DNA from: Nostoc sp. UHCC 0870 | Lineage (GTDB): Bacteria > Cyanobacteriota > Cyanobacteriia > Cyanobacteriales > Nostocaceae | Reading direction: 5' to 3' | DNA: 64,000 nucleotides | NCBI RefSeq assembly: GCF_022063185.1 | Contig: NZ_CP091913.1 | Span: 3,535,501-3,599,500 of the forward strand | Shown: positions 1 through 8,949 of the stretch, piece by piece | How the letters are laid out: the number at the start of each line of letters is the position of its first letter | Numbering within the stretch: position 1 is the stretch's first letter | Notes under the pieces: model-generated | The model's input: only the letters and a program-made list of their open reading frames with translations | What the model was told of the DNA's origin: nothing | Database searches by the model: none | Translations under genes and position numbers: made by a program

Positions 1-135
1 CTTTCAGTCATTGTCTGTGGAGTTTGGGGGGGTTGGTAATAGCTGAAATTACTCAAGATTTTAGATTTAATGCCAACTATTGAGTGTTATCTAAAGAAAT
101 ATAACACGCTCCACCTCCCCTGACTCCAATGGATT

Positions 136-807
136 TTATGTGAACTGTCTGCTGAGAGTCACAGGTTTATGCACGGTAATCTTCTTTTTGTGGATCGAAA
201 TCATCTTTTTCTCACGCAGATCCCCTAATAATCTGGTGACTGTCACGCGAGTCGAACCAATTGCTTCTGCGATCGCTTGATGAGATAACTTCAAATCAAT
301 TGTGATCCCATCTGCACAAGGAACGCCAAAATCACGGCAGAGAATCAGCAGAAAACTGATTAACCTAGAACCCATATCTCGGTGCGCTAAGGTTTCAATC
401 ATCATCTCTGTTTGTAAAATCCGCGAAGATAAACCCCGCAGCATCAACATTGATAATTCTGGATTCTCCTTGAGTGCTTGCTCAACTTGTTCAATTGGTG
501 CAGACAGCAATTCTACCGGGGTAAATGCCACCGCATGGTAAAACCGATCAGATTTATTGCCTGTCAATAAAGACAGGACTCCAAAAACGCTATTTTCCCG
601 CAATAGTGCAACTGTAATTTCTTCTCCTGCCTCGTACACCCTGGAAAGTTTTACTGCGCCTTTCAAAAGAAAATAAACTCGTTCGGCAGGATCGCCTGGA
701 AAAAAGATCGTTTTATTTCGTTCAAACGTTTCGACAACTGGTGGAAAAGCTCCAGTTGCCATCTGGCGAAAAACATTTGCTAGGGCCTTATCTTGTGTCA
801 CGATCAT
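136..807 (-). CDS. ntcA: Global nitrogen regulator NtcA
   Basis: CRP/FNR-family transcription factor that activates nitrogen-assimilation and heterocyst genes when 2-oxoglutarate is high. I chose the start at 807 ([13 protein letters not shown]), giving 223 residues, the usual NtcA length; an upstream in-frame ATG at 825 would add only six residues. The N-terminal half is a cyclic-nucleotide-type beta-barrel (about residues 25-115). A CRP-type helix-turn-helix with [18 protein letters not shown] lies near residues 177-195. It is transcribed leftward, away from fabI, behind a 505-base upstream region that contains an NtcA-type operator, so autoregulation is likely. Identification is by direct family recognition. 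Confidence 0.97.
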   Translation of the reverse strand: MIVTQDKALANVFRQMATGAFPPVVETFERNKTIFFPGDPAERVYFLLKGAVKLSRVYEAGEEITVALLRENSVFGVLSLLTGNKSDRFYHAVAFTPVELLSAPIEQVEQALKENPELSMLMLRGLSSRILQTEMMIETLAHRDMGSRLISFLLILCRDFGVPCADGITIDLKLSHQAIAEAIGSTRVTVTRLLGDLREKKMISIHKKKITVHKPVTLSRQFT

Positions 808-903
808 CTCCCTTCCCCTACCCAATGCCGGAATAACAAAAAAGTGAAAACTAATTACCTAAGAATACACCTGAAAAATCAATAAAGCACCGTTAACCTT
901 GCT

Positions 904-917
904 GTACTTTACTATAC
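904..917 (-). promoter_or_regulatory. NtcA-type operator GTA-N8-TAC upstream of ntcA
   Basis: The sequence GTACTTTACTATAC matches the NtcA consensus GTA-N8-TAC exactly. It is centred about 103 bases upstream of the chosen ntcA start. Autoregulation of ntcA from such a site is established in Anabaena. The matching -10 box was not clearly identified by eye. Confidence 0.7.
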
Positions 918-1170
918 TTAAACCCATAACTTCATAGTTATTTGTTTATAATGATACCTAATTTCTGCTATTTTTAGCTAGCAGTTCTTGATAGATACTT
1001 CTGCTTGCTATAACCATCAGGTTTTTTCTCTAAAAACTTAAGTAATCTTGAGAATTTCTTAAGGAATAATATGTATTTTAAATCAAAAAAACACATTTAC
1101 TAATTATTATTTTTGCCAATCATGTATAAAACAAATACAAACGTGCCTCAGATTCTAGTATGCTCATGAA

Positions 1171-1273
1171 GGCAGGAGGCAGGAGGCAGGAGGCAAGAGG
1201 TAAAAGGTAAAAAAAATAAGACCTAATCCGCCGTTCCTCATCCCCAGTCACCAGTCACCAGTCCCCAGTCCCT
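1171..1273. repeat. Heptameric short tandem repeats (GGCAGGA and CCAGTCM types)
   Basis: Three to four GGCAGGA units start at 1171, followed by imperfect GGTAAAA-like units. A second cluster of CCAGTCA/CCAGTCC units runs from about 1243 to 1273. This is the short tandem repeat style typical of Nostocales intergenic DNA. Confidence 0.75.
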
Positions 1274-1325
1274 AGCCTCTATTTTCATAAATCGCTTACA
1301 TCAAGGGTTTCTATGCTGAATCTGA

Positions 1326-2090
1326 ATGGAAAAAAACGCTCTGGTAACAGGTATTGCCAATAACCGCTCGATTGCTTGGGGGATTGCCCAACAACTACAC
1401 GCCGCAGGAGCGAATCTCGGCATTACCTATCTACCAGATGAAAGGGGCAAAATGGAAAAGAAAGTTGCTGAACTAGTAGAACCTCTCAACCCCAGTTTAT
1501 TTGTTCCCTGTAATGTTCAAAACGATGAACAGATTCAATCTACCTTTGAGACAATCCGTGATAAGTGGGGCAGACTAGATATTCTGATTCATTGTTTGGC
1601 CTTTGCTAACAAAGATGATTTAACTGGAGATTTTAGCCAAACTTCTCGTTCTGGCTTTGCTACAGCTTTAGATATTAGTACCTATTCACTCGTGCAGTTA
1701 AGTGGTGCAGCCAAACCTTTAATGACAGAGGGAGGAAGTATCATTACCCTGACATATTTGGGTGGTGTGAGGGCAATTCCCAACTACAATGTTATGGGTG
1801 TAGCTAAGGCAGGATTAGAAGCTAGTGTGCGTTATTTAGCATCTGAACTCGGCCCTCAAAACATTCGCGTTAATGCCATCTCTGCCGGGCCTATCCGCAC
1901 CTTAGCATCTAGTGCCGTTGGTGGCATCTTAGATATGATTCATCATGTCGAAGCAGTCGCTCCTTTACGTCGTACCGTTACTCAGACAGAAGTAGGTAAC
2001 ACGGCTGCTTTCTTAGCTAGCGATTTAGCAAGCGGGATTACAGGACAAGTCCTGTACGTGGATTCAGGATATGAAATCATGGGAATGTGA
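1326..2090 (+). CDS. fabI: Enoyl-[acyl-carrier-protein] reductase (NADH), FabI
   Basis: Reduces the enoyl-ACP double bond in the last step of each type II fatty-acid elongation cycle. It is a short-chain dehydrogenase fold with the nucleotide-binding N-terminus NALVTGIANNRSIAWG and the Tyr-x6-Lys catalytic pair in YNVMGVAKAG. The C-terminal SGITGQVLYVDSGYEIMGM is typical. The open frame begins at ATG 1326 (MEKNALVTG). An ATG at 1313 in another frame encodes MLNLNGK, the usual cyanobacterial FabI start, and joins correctly if the A7 run at 1329-1335 had six A. The true N-terminus may therefore be MLNLNGKNALVTG, about 258 residues, with an indel or error here. Confidence 0.93.
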   Translation: MEKNALVTGIANNRSIAWGIAQQLHAAGANLGITYLPDERGKMEKKVAELVEPLNPSLFVPCNVQNDEQIQSTFETIRDKWGRLDILIHCLAFANKDDLTGDFSQTSRSGFATALDISTYSLVQLSGAAKPLMTEGGSIITLTYLGGVRAIPNYNVMGVAKAGLEASVRYLASELGPQNIRVNAISAGPIRTLASSAVGGILDMIHHVEAVAPLRRTVTQTEVGNTAAFLASDLASGITGQVLYVDSGYEIMGM

Positions 2091-2208
2091 ACCTATACTC
2101 AGGTCAGTGTGAGCCTTCTTGCTGTTTCACGTAATACGATTTAGAAATGGGGCAATTCAATGAGTGGATTTTGGATTTTAGATTTTGGATTGGGTTTCAA
2201 TCTAAAAT

Positions 2209-2270
2209 CCCCAGTCCCCAGTCCCCAGTCCCCAATCCCCAATCCCCAATCCCCAATCCCCAATCCCCAA
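2209..2270. repeat. CCCCAGT/CCCCAAT heptamer array before hisB
   Basis: About nine heptamers, first CCCCAGT then CCCCAAT, end a few bases before the hisB start. The array is open in the hisB frame and would add a Pro/Ser/Asn/Gln-rich extension if an upstream start were used. That extension is unlike any HisB N-terminus, so I treat it as intergenic. Confidence 0.85.
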
Positions 2271-2275
2271 CCTCT

Positions 2276-2905
2276 ATGCAAATCAGCGATTATCCCCAAG
2301 TTAATTTCTCCTCAGCCTCTCGCATTGCCTCAGTACATCGCACTACTGGTGAAACTGATGTGCAAGTTACCATTAACCTAGATGGCAGTGGCATTTGCAA
2401 AGCTGCCACAGGGATTCCGTTTTTGGATCATATGTTGCATCAGATTTCCTCCCACGGCTTGATTGATTTGGATGTCAAAGCCACAGGCGACTGGGAAATT
2501 GACGACCACCACACTAACGAAGATGTGGGTATTACCCTAGGCCAAGCTTTCCATCAGGCATTAGGCGACAGAAAAGGTATTGTCCGCTTTGGTAATTTTT
2601 TAGCCCCTTTAGATGAAGCTTTAGTACAGGTTGCGCTGGACTTTTCTGGTCGCCCTCACCTCAGCTATGGTTTAACAATTCCTACCGAACGAGTGGGGAC
2701 TTATGACACGCAATTAGTACGGGAATTTTTTGTGGCGTTAGTCAACCATAGTCAAATGACGTTACACATTCGCCAGTTAGACGGGATAAATTCCCATCAC
2801 ATCATAGAAGCCACGTTTAAAGCATTCGCTAGGGCTGCACGCATGGCAGTAGAAGTCGATCTTCGTCGCGCTGGGACTATTCCTAGTTCTAAGGGAGTGC
2901 TTTGA
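2276..2905 (+). CDS. hisB: Imidazoleglycerol-phosphate dehydratase HisB
   Basis: Dehydrates imidazole glycerol phosphate in histidine biosynthesis. It is monofunctional, 209 residues from the start MQISDYPQ, the normal length for this family. Metal-binding signatures are visible: [11 protein letters not shown] in the first half and [16 protein letters not shown] near the end. The frame is open upstream to 2147 only because the tandem heptamer array happens to be readable. It lies 185 bases after fabI on the same strand, with the repeat between, so operon structure is uncertain. Confidence 0.96.
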   Translation: MQISDYPQVNFSSASRIASVHRTTGETDVQVTINLDGSGICKAATGIPFLDHMLHQISSHGLIDLDVKATGDWEIDDHHTNEDVGITLGQAFHQALGDRKGIVRFGNFLAPLDEALVQVALDFSGRPHLSYGLTIPTERVGTYDTQLVREFFVALVNHSQMTLHIRQLDGINSHHIIEATFKAFARAARMAVEVDLRRAGTIPSSKGVL

Positions 2906-3284
2906 TTCAGAAAAGGGGAGGGTTATCAAGCAACAAGCTTCCCTTCTCAGGAATATTGATTGTGAATTTTGCTCAAGCGATCGCTGCGCTGATTTTTGGT
3001 TATTGGGTGGGGTGCAACAGTGCAGCTAGCTTGCGAGGTGTTAGCTTTGCTTGCGTGTAACCACCAAAGTAAAAAATCAAATGTTAAATTTTTTGACTTT
3101 GTAGACAAATACCTCTACCGGACACGCAGCGACATTAAATTTCATCCAAACTCCACTCAGAATTTGAGAAATTATTTGATATTTTCATCATAATTGGCGA
3201 TATTATGCCCTAAAATCGCATTAATTAGCAGTGCTATTTAGCTAGATAAAGCTTCAACATTCAGCAAAAATTAGGGCAATAAAA
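2906..3284. other. Intergenic region between hisB and the first NACHT gene
   Basis: About 380 bases. A 65-codon open frame near 2996-3193 has no recognisable domain or ribosome site and is left out. The last 100 bases are AT-rich, as expected for a promoter of the NACHT gene. No repeat or RNA was recognised. Confidence 0.5.
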
Positions 3285-5393
3285 ATGGAAAGTTTTGGTA
3301 TTCCTGGAGCTGCATTAACGCCTGTTTTATCTGCGATCGCCAAAGAAATTATAAAAAAAGCTCAAAGCAGATGGAATCCAACAGAATTAGAAAAGTCACT
3401 CAAAGCAGCGATAAAAGCGGCTCAAGACGAAGAAAAGAAGAGATTACAAAAAGGACTTTTTTCTTATTGTGATGACAAGAAAACTGCTGACTTCCTTGCT
3501 AAAGTATTTAAATGTTCAACCGTTAAGCAAGAATTAGAGAAACCGCTAACAGATAAATTTCCCGATATACCGAATCTGATTGCAGCATTTACACAGATCG
3601 CACAAGACCTAAAAATTAGTCTGAATGAAGTTGGTCTGAAACCTTGGTTATGGACATTTAGTAATACATACTTTCAAAAAAGTCCAGCTTACATACGCTA
3701 TAAAACTACGAAAGAAAATTACTTCAACCAAATAAAAATACATTCAGAAAAAATACATTTTGCTGGAATTAAAGTTTCAGGAGAGGACAGGGATATTTCG
3801 GAACAGTTAGTAAAGATTTTTGTAATGCCTGATGTAATAAAAGAGGAGAATAACACCCAACCTATCATTACATCAAATGACGCATATATTGCAGCTAATA
3901 CACTTTTAATTAATTCTCCTATCCAGCAGATGGTAATTTTGGGTGAACCGGGTTCAGGTAAAAGTACTTTAATGCAGTATTTTGCTCTTGATTTTGCCTC
4001 GAATGCAGAACATGATTTATTACCAATTTTAATTCAGATTCGTGATTTAGCAAAATATGTAGAAAATAATATTTTGTCATACTTGCAAGAGATAATTCCT
4101 AAAAAATACAACTTAACAGATATACCAAATGGATTTTTTGATTATTGGCTCAAGCAAGGAAAAGCCTTAATATTACTTGATGGTTTAGATGAAATTGCTG
4201 ATGAAAATAAACGCCGTGAAGTTGTGAGACTTCTTTATTCTTTTATCAAAGATTCACAGTATGCTCAAAACCGGGTAATTATCACATCTCGTCCTGCCGA
4301 ATATGAGCGATATTTCTTCAAAACTAATGAGTTTCCTCACTATATTATACAGCCCTTTGACGAACCAAAAATTAACTTATTTATCGATAAATGGCATAAT
4401 AGCCGTTTTCCAGACCTTGTTGAATCAGATCGCTGGCAAACTAGCTTAAAAAATGTATTAAATAGCCAAGAACGCATTAAATTATTAGTACAAAATCCTC
4501 TACTATTAACGCTGGTTTGTTTAATTCATAGGTATGATGTGTATCGTCTACCCCAGAAACGTCACCATCTTTATGAAGCAGCAGTAAAAACCCTACTCAT
4601 GAGTTGGGATATGAATAAAGCAGAACCTCTAGATCAAAGATTAATATATGTAAAACCTGACGACTTACAACGATTAATGGAACAACTGGCATATTGGATT
4701 CATAGTCAGAAAAGTCAAGCAGATATAAATAGTAGTACAATAGTTGAACGAAGAGAAATTGTTGATAAGTTAAGTCAAGACATTAAAAATCTAAGACAAA
4801 TTGAACTTTACCAGGCTAAACAAGAAGCAGAAAAATTCATCAAATATATATCTGCTCGTTCTGGTTTGCTCAATGAACAGGGACAAGAATGCTACGCATT
4901 CGGGCATAAAACATTTCAGGAATATTTGTGCGCTCAAGAAATTGATTATCGTCGTCAAAATGATGATGATTTCGGTATTGTCTTAGAGCATATCAAAGAC
5001 CATCTACACGATCCTCACTGGCGGGAAGTATTGTTACTGCTGATTGTGATTCAAAAACCTAAACCAATCGCTAAAGCAATTAAGTTTATTCTTGATCTAG
5101 ACACAGATAAACCAGAATTGTATCATCATAATTTATTATTTGCGGCCAGTTGTCTAGCTGAAGATCCAAAGGATTTGAGGACTGTAGAGAACGAACCATC
5201 CTCGCAAATTTTGAGGGAATTGGCAAACCTAGAAATAAATCCTGATTTGGATGAAGAAATACGCTCACAAGTATTTTTAAGTTTTTGTAATCTTAGTCAA
5301 ACACAGTTTGCAAAATCAGCACTACAAATTTTATCAGACAATGAAGCGAATATAGATGAGCAAAGAATGCAGCAGTATCTAAGTAAACTGTAA
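3285..5393 (+). CDS. NACHT-domain NTPase (STAND family), intact copy
   Basis: Signal-transducing NTPase of 702 residues. Residues 1-140 are a helical N-terminal region of unknown function. A linker with IHFAGIKVSGED and IFVMPDV follows. The NACHT module then has Walker A GEPGSGKST (about 219-227), Walker B with LILLDGLDE (about 295-303) and a sensor-like IITSRPAEY (about 333). A helical C-terminal part contains GHKTFQEYLCAQE. No HEAT-repeat array is present, unlike its downstream neighbour, to which it is otherwise closely similar. Bacterial NACHT proteins include antiphage NLR-like defences and regulators; a defence role here is inference. AT-rich composition and tandem duplication fit an accessory gene. 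Confidence 0.9.
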   Translation: MESFGIPGAALTPVLSAIAKEIIKKAQSRWNPTELEKSLKAAIKAAQDEEKKRLQKGLFSYCDDKKTADFLAKVFKCSTVKQELEKPLTDKFPDIPNLIAAFTQIAQDLKISLNEVGLKPWLWTFSNTYFQKSPAYIRYKTTKENYFNQIKIHSEKIHFAGIKVSGEDRDISEQLVKIFVMPDVIKEENNTQPIITSNDAYIAANTLLINSPIQQMVILGEPGSGKSTLMQYFALDFASNAEHDLLPILIQIRDLAKYVENNILSYLQEIIPKKYNLTDIPNGFFDYWLKQGKALILLDGLDEIADENKRREVVRLLYSFIKDSQYAQNRVIITSRPAEYERYFFKTNEFPHYIIQPFDEPKINLFIDKWHNSRFPDLVESDRWQTSLKNVLNSQERIKLLVQNPLLLTLVCLIHRYDVYRLPQKRHHLYEAAVKTLLMSWDMNKAEPLDQRLIYVKPDDLQRLMEQLAYWIHSQKSQADINSSTIVERREIVDKLSQDIKNLRQIELYQAKQEAEKFIKYISARSGLLNEQGQECYAFGHKTFQEYLCAQEIDYRRQNDDDFGIVLEHIKDHLHDPHWREVLLLLIVIQKPKPIAKAIKFILDLDTDKPELYHHNLLFAASCLAEDPKDLRTVENEPSSQILRELANLEINPDLDEEIRSQVFLSFCNLSQTQFAKSALQILSDNEANIDEQRMQQYLSKL

Positions 5394-5407
5394 ATATCAA
5401 CAGTTTT

Positions 5408-5532
5408 AGGACTTACGCAAAATTAACGTAATTACGTCATTAGGAGTGATAACGACGTAATCCGCCTAAAACTCTGGGATTGCTTCCCTAAACTCTGTTC
5501 TGGTCGCAATAACGAATTTTGCTTGCGTAAGT
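5408..5532. repeat. Imperfect palindromic element with ACTTACGCAA arms
   Basis: The left arm AGGACTTACGCAAAATT (5408-5424) faces the right arm AATTTTGCTTGCGTAAGT (5515-5532), giving an imperfect inverted repeat of about 125 bases between the NACHT genes. A second locus with AGGACTTACGCAA and TTGTGTAAGTCCT arms lies at 32274-32396. It looks like a dispersed non-coding repeat. Confidence 0.65.
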
Positions 5533-5650
5533 AGAACGGCGTAAATAATTAAAGGTTTGTAATCAGGACTTTAGTCCTAAAATAAGGACTGAAGTCCTTA
5601 CTACGAACTCGGTCACAATAACTTTATATTACTTAACATAGTTAGGTTTA
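5525..5650. repeat. Dispersed hairpin element (copy 1) with GGACTTTAGTCC core
   Basis: It contains GTAGAACGGCGTAAATAATT, then GGACTTTAGTCC, and later GTCCTTACTACGAAC. The same blocks occur in inverse orientation at about 19425-19571, so this is a dispersed element of about 120-150 bases. Its start overlaps the palindrome before it. Confidence 0.65.
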
Positions 5651-5736
5651 TTCCCACCGACTTACTTAAGTCCTGAGTTTAATACTGCTATAATGATTAG
5701 CCAGAATGCAGTCCATAATAGGTAAATAAGGGCAGC

Positions 5737-8700
5737 ATGAGTACAAAAATATTTCAAGATGCTAAAGCAGAATACTGTATAAAACTAGCAAAGTGGTTTG
5801 ATGATATTAAGTTTGCTGGGATTGCAGTAGCCGGACAAGAAGTAGATAAATATGCAAAATCTAGCCAGATTTTTGTGATGCCTGATGTAGTTGAGGAAAT
5901 AAAATCTAGTCAAAAACATATAGATTATAAAATAGATACTTCTTTAGAGGAAGCTGATAACTTATCAAATAAGCGTCAGTTAGAATTAATCCGTGAGCAA
6001 CGCCAACTAGTGCAATTAGAAAGCCAGACTGGAAAAAAGTTTTCTGCACAGCAGCTATTAAGTGAAAGCAATAATCGTAAATTAGTTTTGTTGGGCGCAC
6101 CAGGGTCAGGTAAAACGACTTTGATGAGTTACTTTGCTGTCATGCTGGCTCAAAAAAAAACCAGAAAATCTGGGGCTAAAAGTAGATGTAGAGCTACTGC
6201 CCATTTTGGTTAAAATTCGTGAATTAGCTAGACAAGAAAACAGCAATATTTTAGAATATGTGAACCAGTTTGTCCAACGCAATCTATCTATAAAACAGCT
6301 ACCACCTAATTTTTTTGAGTATTGGCTTGAAAATGGAAAAGCTTTAATTTTATTAGATGGTTTGGATGAAGTTTCAGATGCGATTCAACGGTATGAAATT
6401 GTCAAGCAGATTGAGAATTTTTTAGGAAGATTTTCTCAGAATATGGCAATTATTACCTCTCGTCCGGCTGGCTACAAACGGGACTTGTTCCACACAGAAG
6501 ATTTTCCTCACTATCAACTGCAACCATTTGATGATGCCAAAATAGGAGAGTTTATTCAACGTTGGTACGATAGCCGCATTGTAGATTCACTAGAGGCGCA
6601 ACGTCGCAAAGATAGCTTAAAAAAGGCAATTGCAGAGAGTGATCGGATTAAGTTGCTATCAAGAAATCCGTTACTCTTAACGATTATTGCTTTAATTCAT
6701 CGCTACGAAGCTATTTTACCGAAAGAGCGTCATAAGCTTTATGAAAAAGCAGTAGAAACTTTATTAACTTCTTGGGATTCCAATAAAGAAATCAGCAATC
6801 ATTTGACCTTTCAATATTTACTGCTTGATGATTTGCGACGGTTGCTAGAAAGGCTGGCTTACTGGATTCATACCCAAGGAAATACAGGAGATCAAGAAGG
6901 CGGTACGCTAATTGATAGAGATGAGTTAATCTCTCAATTAAGTAAACATATCGAAACACTAAAACAAATTGAAAATCATCAAGCTAAAAGAGAAGCAGAA
7001 ATATTTGTAAAGTTTATCCGCGAGCGGACAGGTTTGCTCAATGAACAAGGACAAGATTGTTATGCCTTTGTGCATAAAACTTTTCAAGAATATCTTTGCA
7101 CTCAAGAAATTATTTATCAGCGAGACAACGAAGATGATTTCGATATTGTTCTACAGCATATCAAAGACCATCTTCACGATCCTCATTGGCGAGAAGTGTT
7201 GCTGCTACTAATTGCTCAACAAAAACCTAAACCAACGGCCAAAGCAATTCGAGCAATTTTAAACCAGCACAGCGAATATGAGCAATGGCTGCACCGCGAT
7301 TTATTTTTTGCTGGTAATTGCCTGGCTGAAAATCCTAAAGACTTAAAAGTTGCAGATAACCACTTAGCAGAAGAAATTTTACAACCTTTGGTAGAACTGG
7401 AAATCAGTAACTCACCACAAGTCAATTCTAAGATTAATTCAAAAGTTTTCCAAACTCTTTGCAGTCTGAATGAAACAGCCTTTGAAACTCAAGCATTGCA
7501 ATTCTTAAAAAACAGAGAAAAACAAATAAATAAAGTACGACTTCAACAATATCGTGCCGCATTGGGAGAGAAAGAAGCCGCAATTCCTGGCTTAATTCAA
7601 CTCATAGAACACCCAGATTCCTCTGTGCGTTATCGTGCGGCAGAAGCACTGGGTCAAATCGGTTCAGAAGCCGCAATTCCTGGCTTAATTCAACTCATAG
7701 AACACCCAGATTCCGATGTGCGTTATGGTGCGGCAGTAGCACTGGGTCAAATCGGTTCAGCAGCCGCAATTCCTGGCTTAATTCAACTCATAGAAGACCC
7801 AGATTCCGATGTGCGTTATGGTGCGGCAGTAGCACTGGGTCAAATCGGTTCAGCAGCCGCAATTCCTGGCTTAATTCAACTCATAGAAGACCCAGATTCC
7901 GATGTGCGTTATGGTGCGGCAGTAGCACTGGGTAAAATCGGTTCAGCAGCCGCAATTCCTGGCTTAATTCAACTCATAGAAGACCCAGATTCCGATGTGC
8001 GTTATGGTGCGGCAGTAGCACTGGGTAAAATCGGTTCAGCAGCCGCAATTCCTGGCTTAATTCAACTCATAGAACACCCAGATTCCGATGTGCGTTATGG
8101 TGCGGCAGTAGCACTGGGTCAAATCGGTTCAGCAGCCGCAATTCCTGGCTTAATTCAACTCATAGAACACCCAGATTCCTCTGTGCGTTATGGTGCGGCA
8201 GTAGCACTGGGTCAAATCGGTTCAGCAGCCGCAATTCCTGGCTTAATTCAACTCATAGAAGACCCAGATTCCGATGTGCGTTATGGTGCGGCAGTAGCAC
8301 TGGGTAAAATCGGTTCAGCAGCCGCAATTCCTGGCTTAATTCAACTCATAGAAGACCCAGAATCCTCTGTGCGTTATGGTGCGGCAGAAGCACTGGGTCA
8401 AATCGGTTCAGCAGCCGCAATTCCTGGCTTAATTCAACTCATAGAACACCCAGATTCCGATGTGCGTTATGGTGCGGCAGTAGCACTGGGTCAAATCGGT
8501 TCAGCAGCCGCAATTCCTGGCTTAATTCAACTCATAGAACACCCAGATTCCTCTGTGCGTTCTCGTGCGGCAGTAGCACTGGGTAAAATCGGTTCAGCAG
8601 CCGCAATTCCTGGCTTAATTCAACTCATAGAAGACCCAGATTCCTCTGTGCGTTCTCGTGCGGCAGTAGCACTGGGTAAAATCGGTTCAGCAGCCGCAAT

Positions 8701-8797
8701 TCCTGGCTTAATTCAACTCATAGAAGACCCAGATTCCGATGTGCGTTCTCGTTCTCTGTCCGTAGATGTGCTGGGTAAAATCGTTGCCGACTGGTAA
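5737..8797 (+). pseudogene. NACHT NTPase with 13 HEAT-like repeats, frame broken at an A9 run
   Basis: Two overlapping frames encode one NACHT protein. Frame 1 (5737-6213) starts MSTKIFQDAKAEYC, carries IFVMPDV and Walker A GAPGSGKTT (about residues 118-126), then runs out after MLAQKK. Frame 2 (in use to 8797) continues PENLGLKVDVELLPILVKIREL, Walker B LILLDGLDEV and the C-terminal HEAT array. The junction is nine A at 6152-6160; eight would restore the frame. Compared with the upstream copy it lacks the first 140 residues and gains the repeats. It may be a pseudogene, a read error, or a gene made by polymerase slippage. A restored protein would be about 1,020 residues. Confidence 0.85.
7577..8797 (+). 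repeat. Thirteen tandem 93-bp repeats encoding HEAT/PBS-lyase-type units
   Basis: Thirteen consecutive 31-codon units start at 7577, each beginning AAIPGLIQLIE and carrying ALGQIGS or ALGKIGS. Variation is almost confined to a few positions: EH/ED, DSD/DSS, VRYG/VRYR/VRSR, and Q/K before IGS. The nucleotide copies are nearly identical. The last unit diverges into VDVLGKIVADW. This points to recent expansion or gene conversion of a binding surface. Confidence 0.95.
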
Positions 8798-8949
8798 ACA
8801 ACACGCTTAATGTATTTTTTTTTGACTGCGGTTTCTGTATCCTAGGATATTTAGGGCTTGGCGAAATTTGCAACAATTAACACACTTGTGACCGATCGCG
8901 GTTATCCTATTGGGTAACTTGTCACCAACGCTGTGTTAATTAAACTCAA

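Larger units (their letters stand above)
808..1312. other. Divergent intergenic region between ntcA and fabI
   Basis: About 505 bases without a gene. The ntcA side is AT-rich and carries the NtcA-type operator. The fabI side carries short tandem heptamer repeats: GGCAGGA units from about 1171 and CCAGTCA/CCAGTCC units at about 1243-1273. No RNA gene was recognised. Confidence 0.6.

Noticed and set aside
2147..2275. N-terminal extension of HisB
   Set aside because: It is translated heptamer repeat plus flanking sequence. HisB of normal length starts at ATG 2276.
2996..3193. 65-codon open frame upstream of the NACHT gene
   Set aside because: No domain, no ribosome site, and composition unlike coding neighbours.
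7216..7425. Minus-strand frame inside the second NACHT gene
   Set aside because: A shadow of the coding strand, which has clear homology to the upstream NACHT protein.
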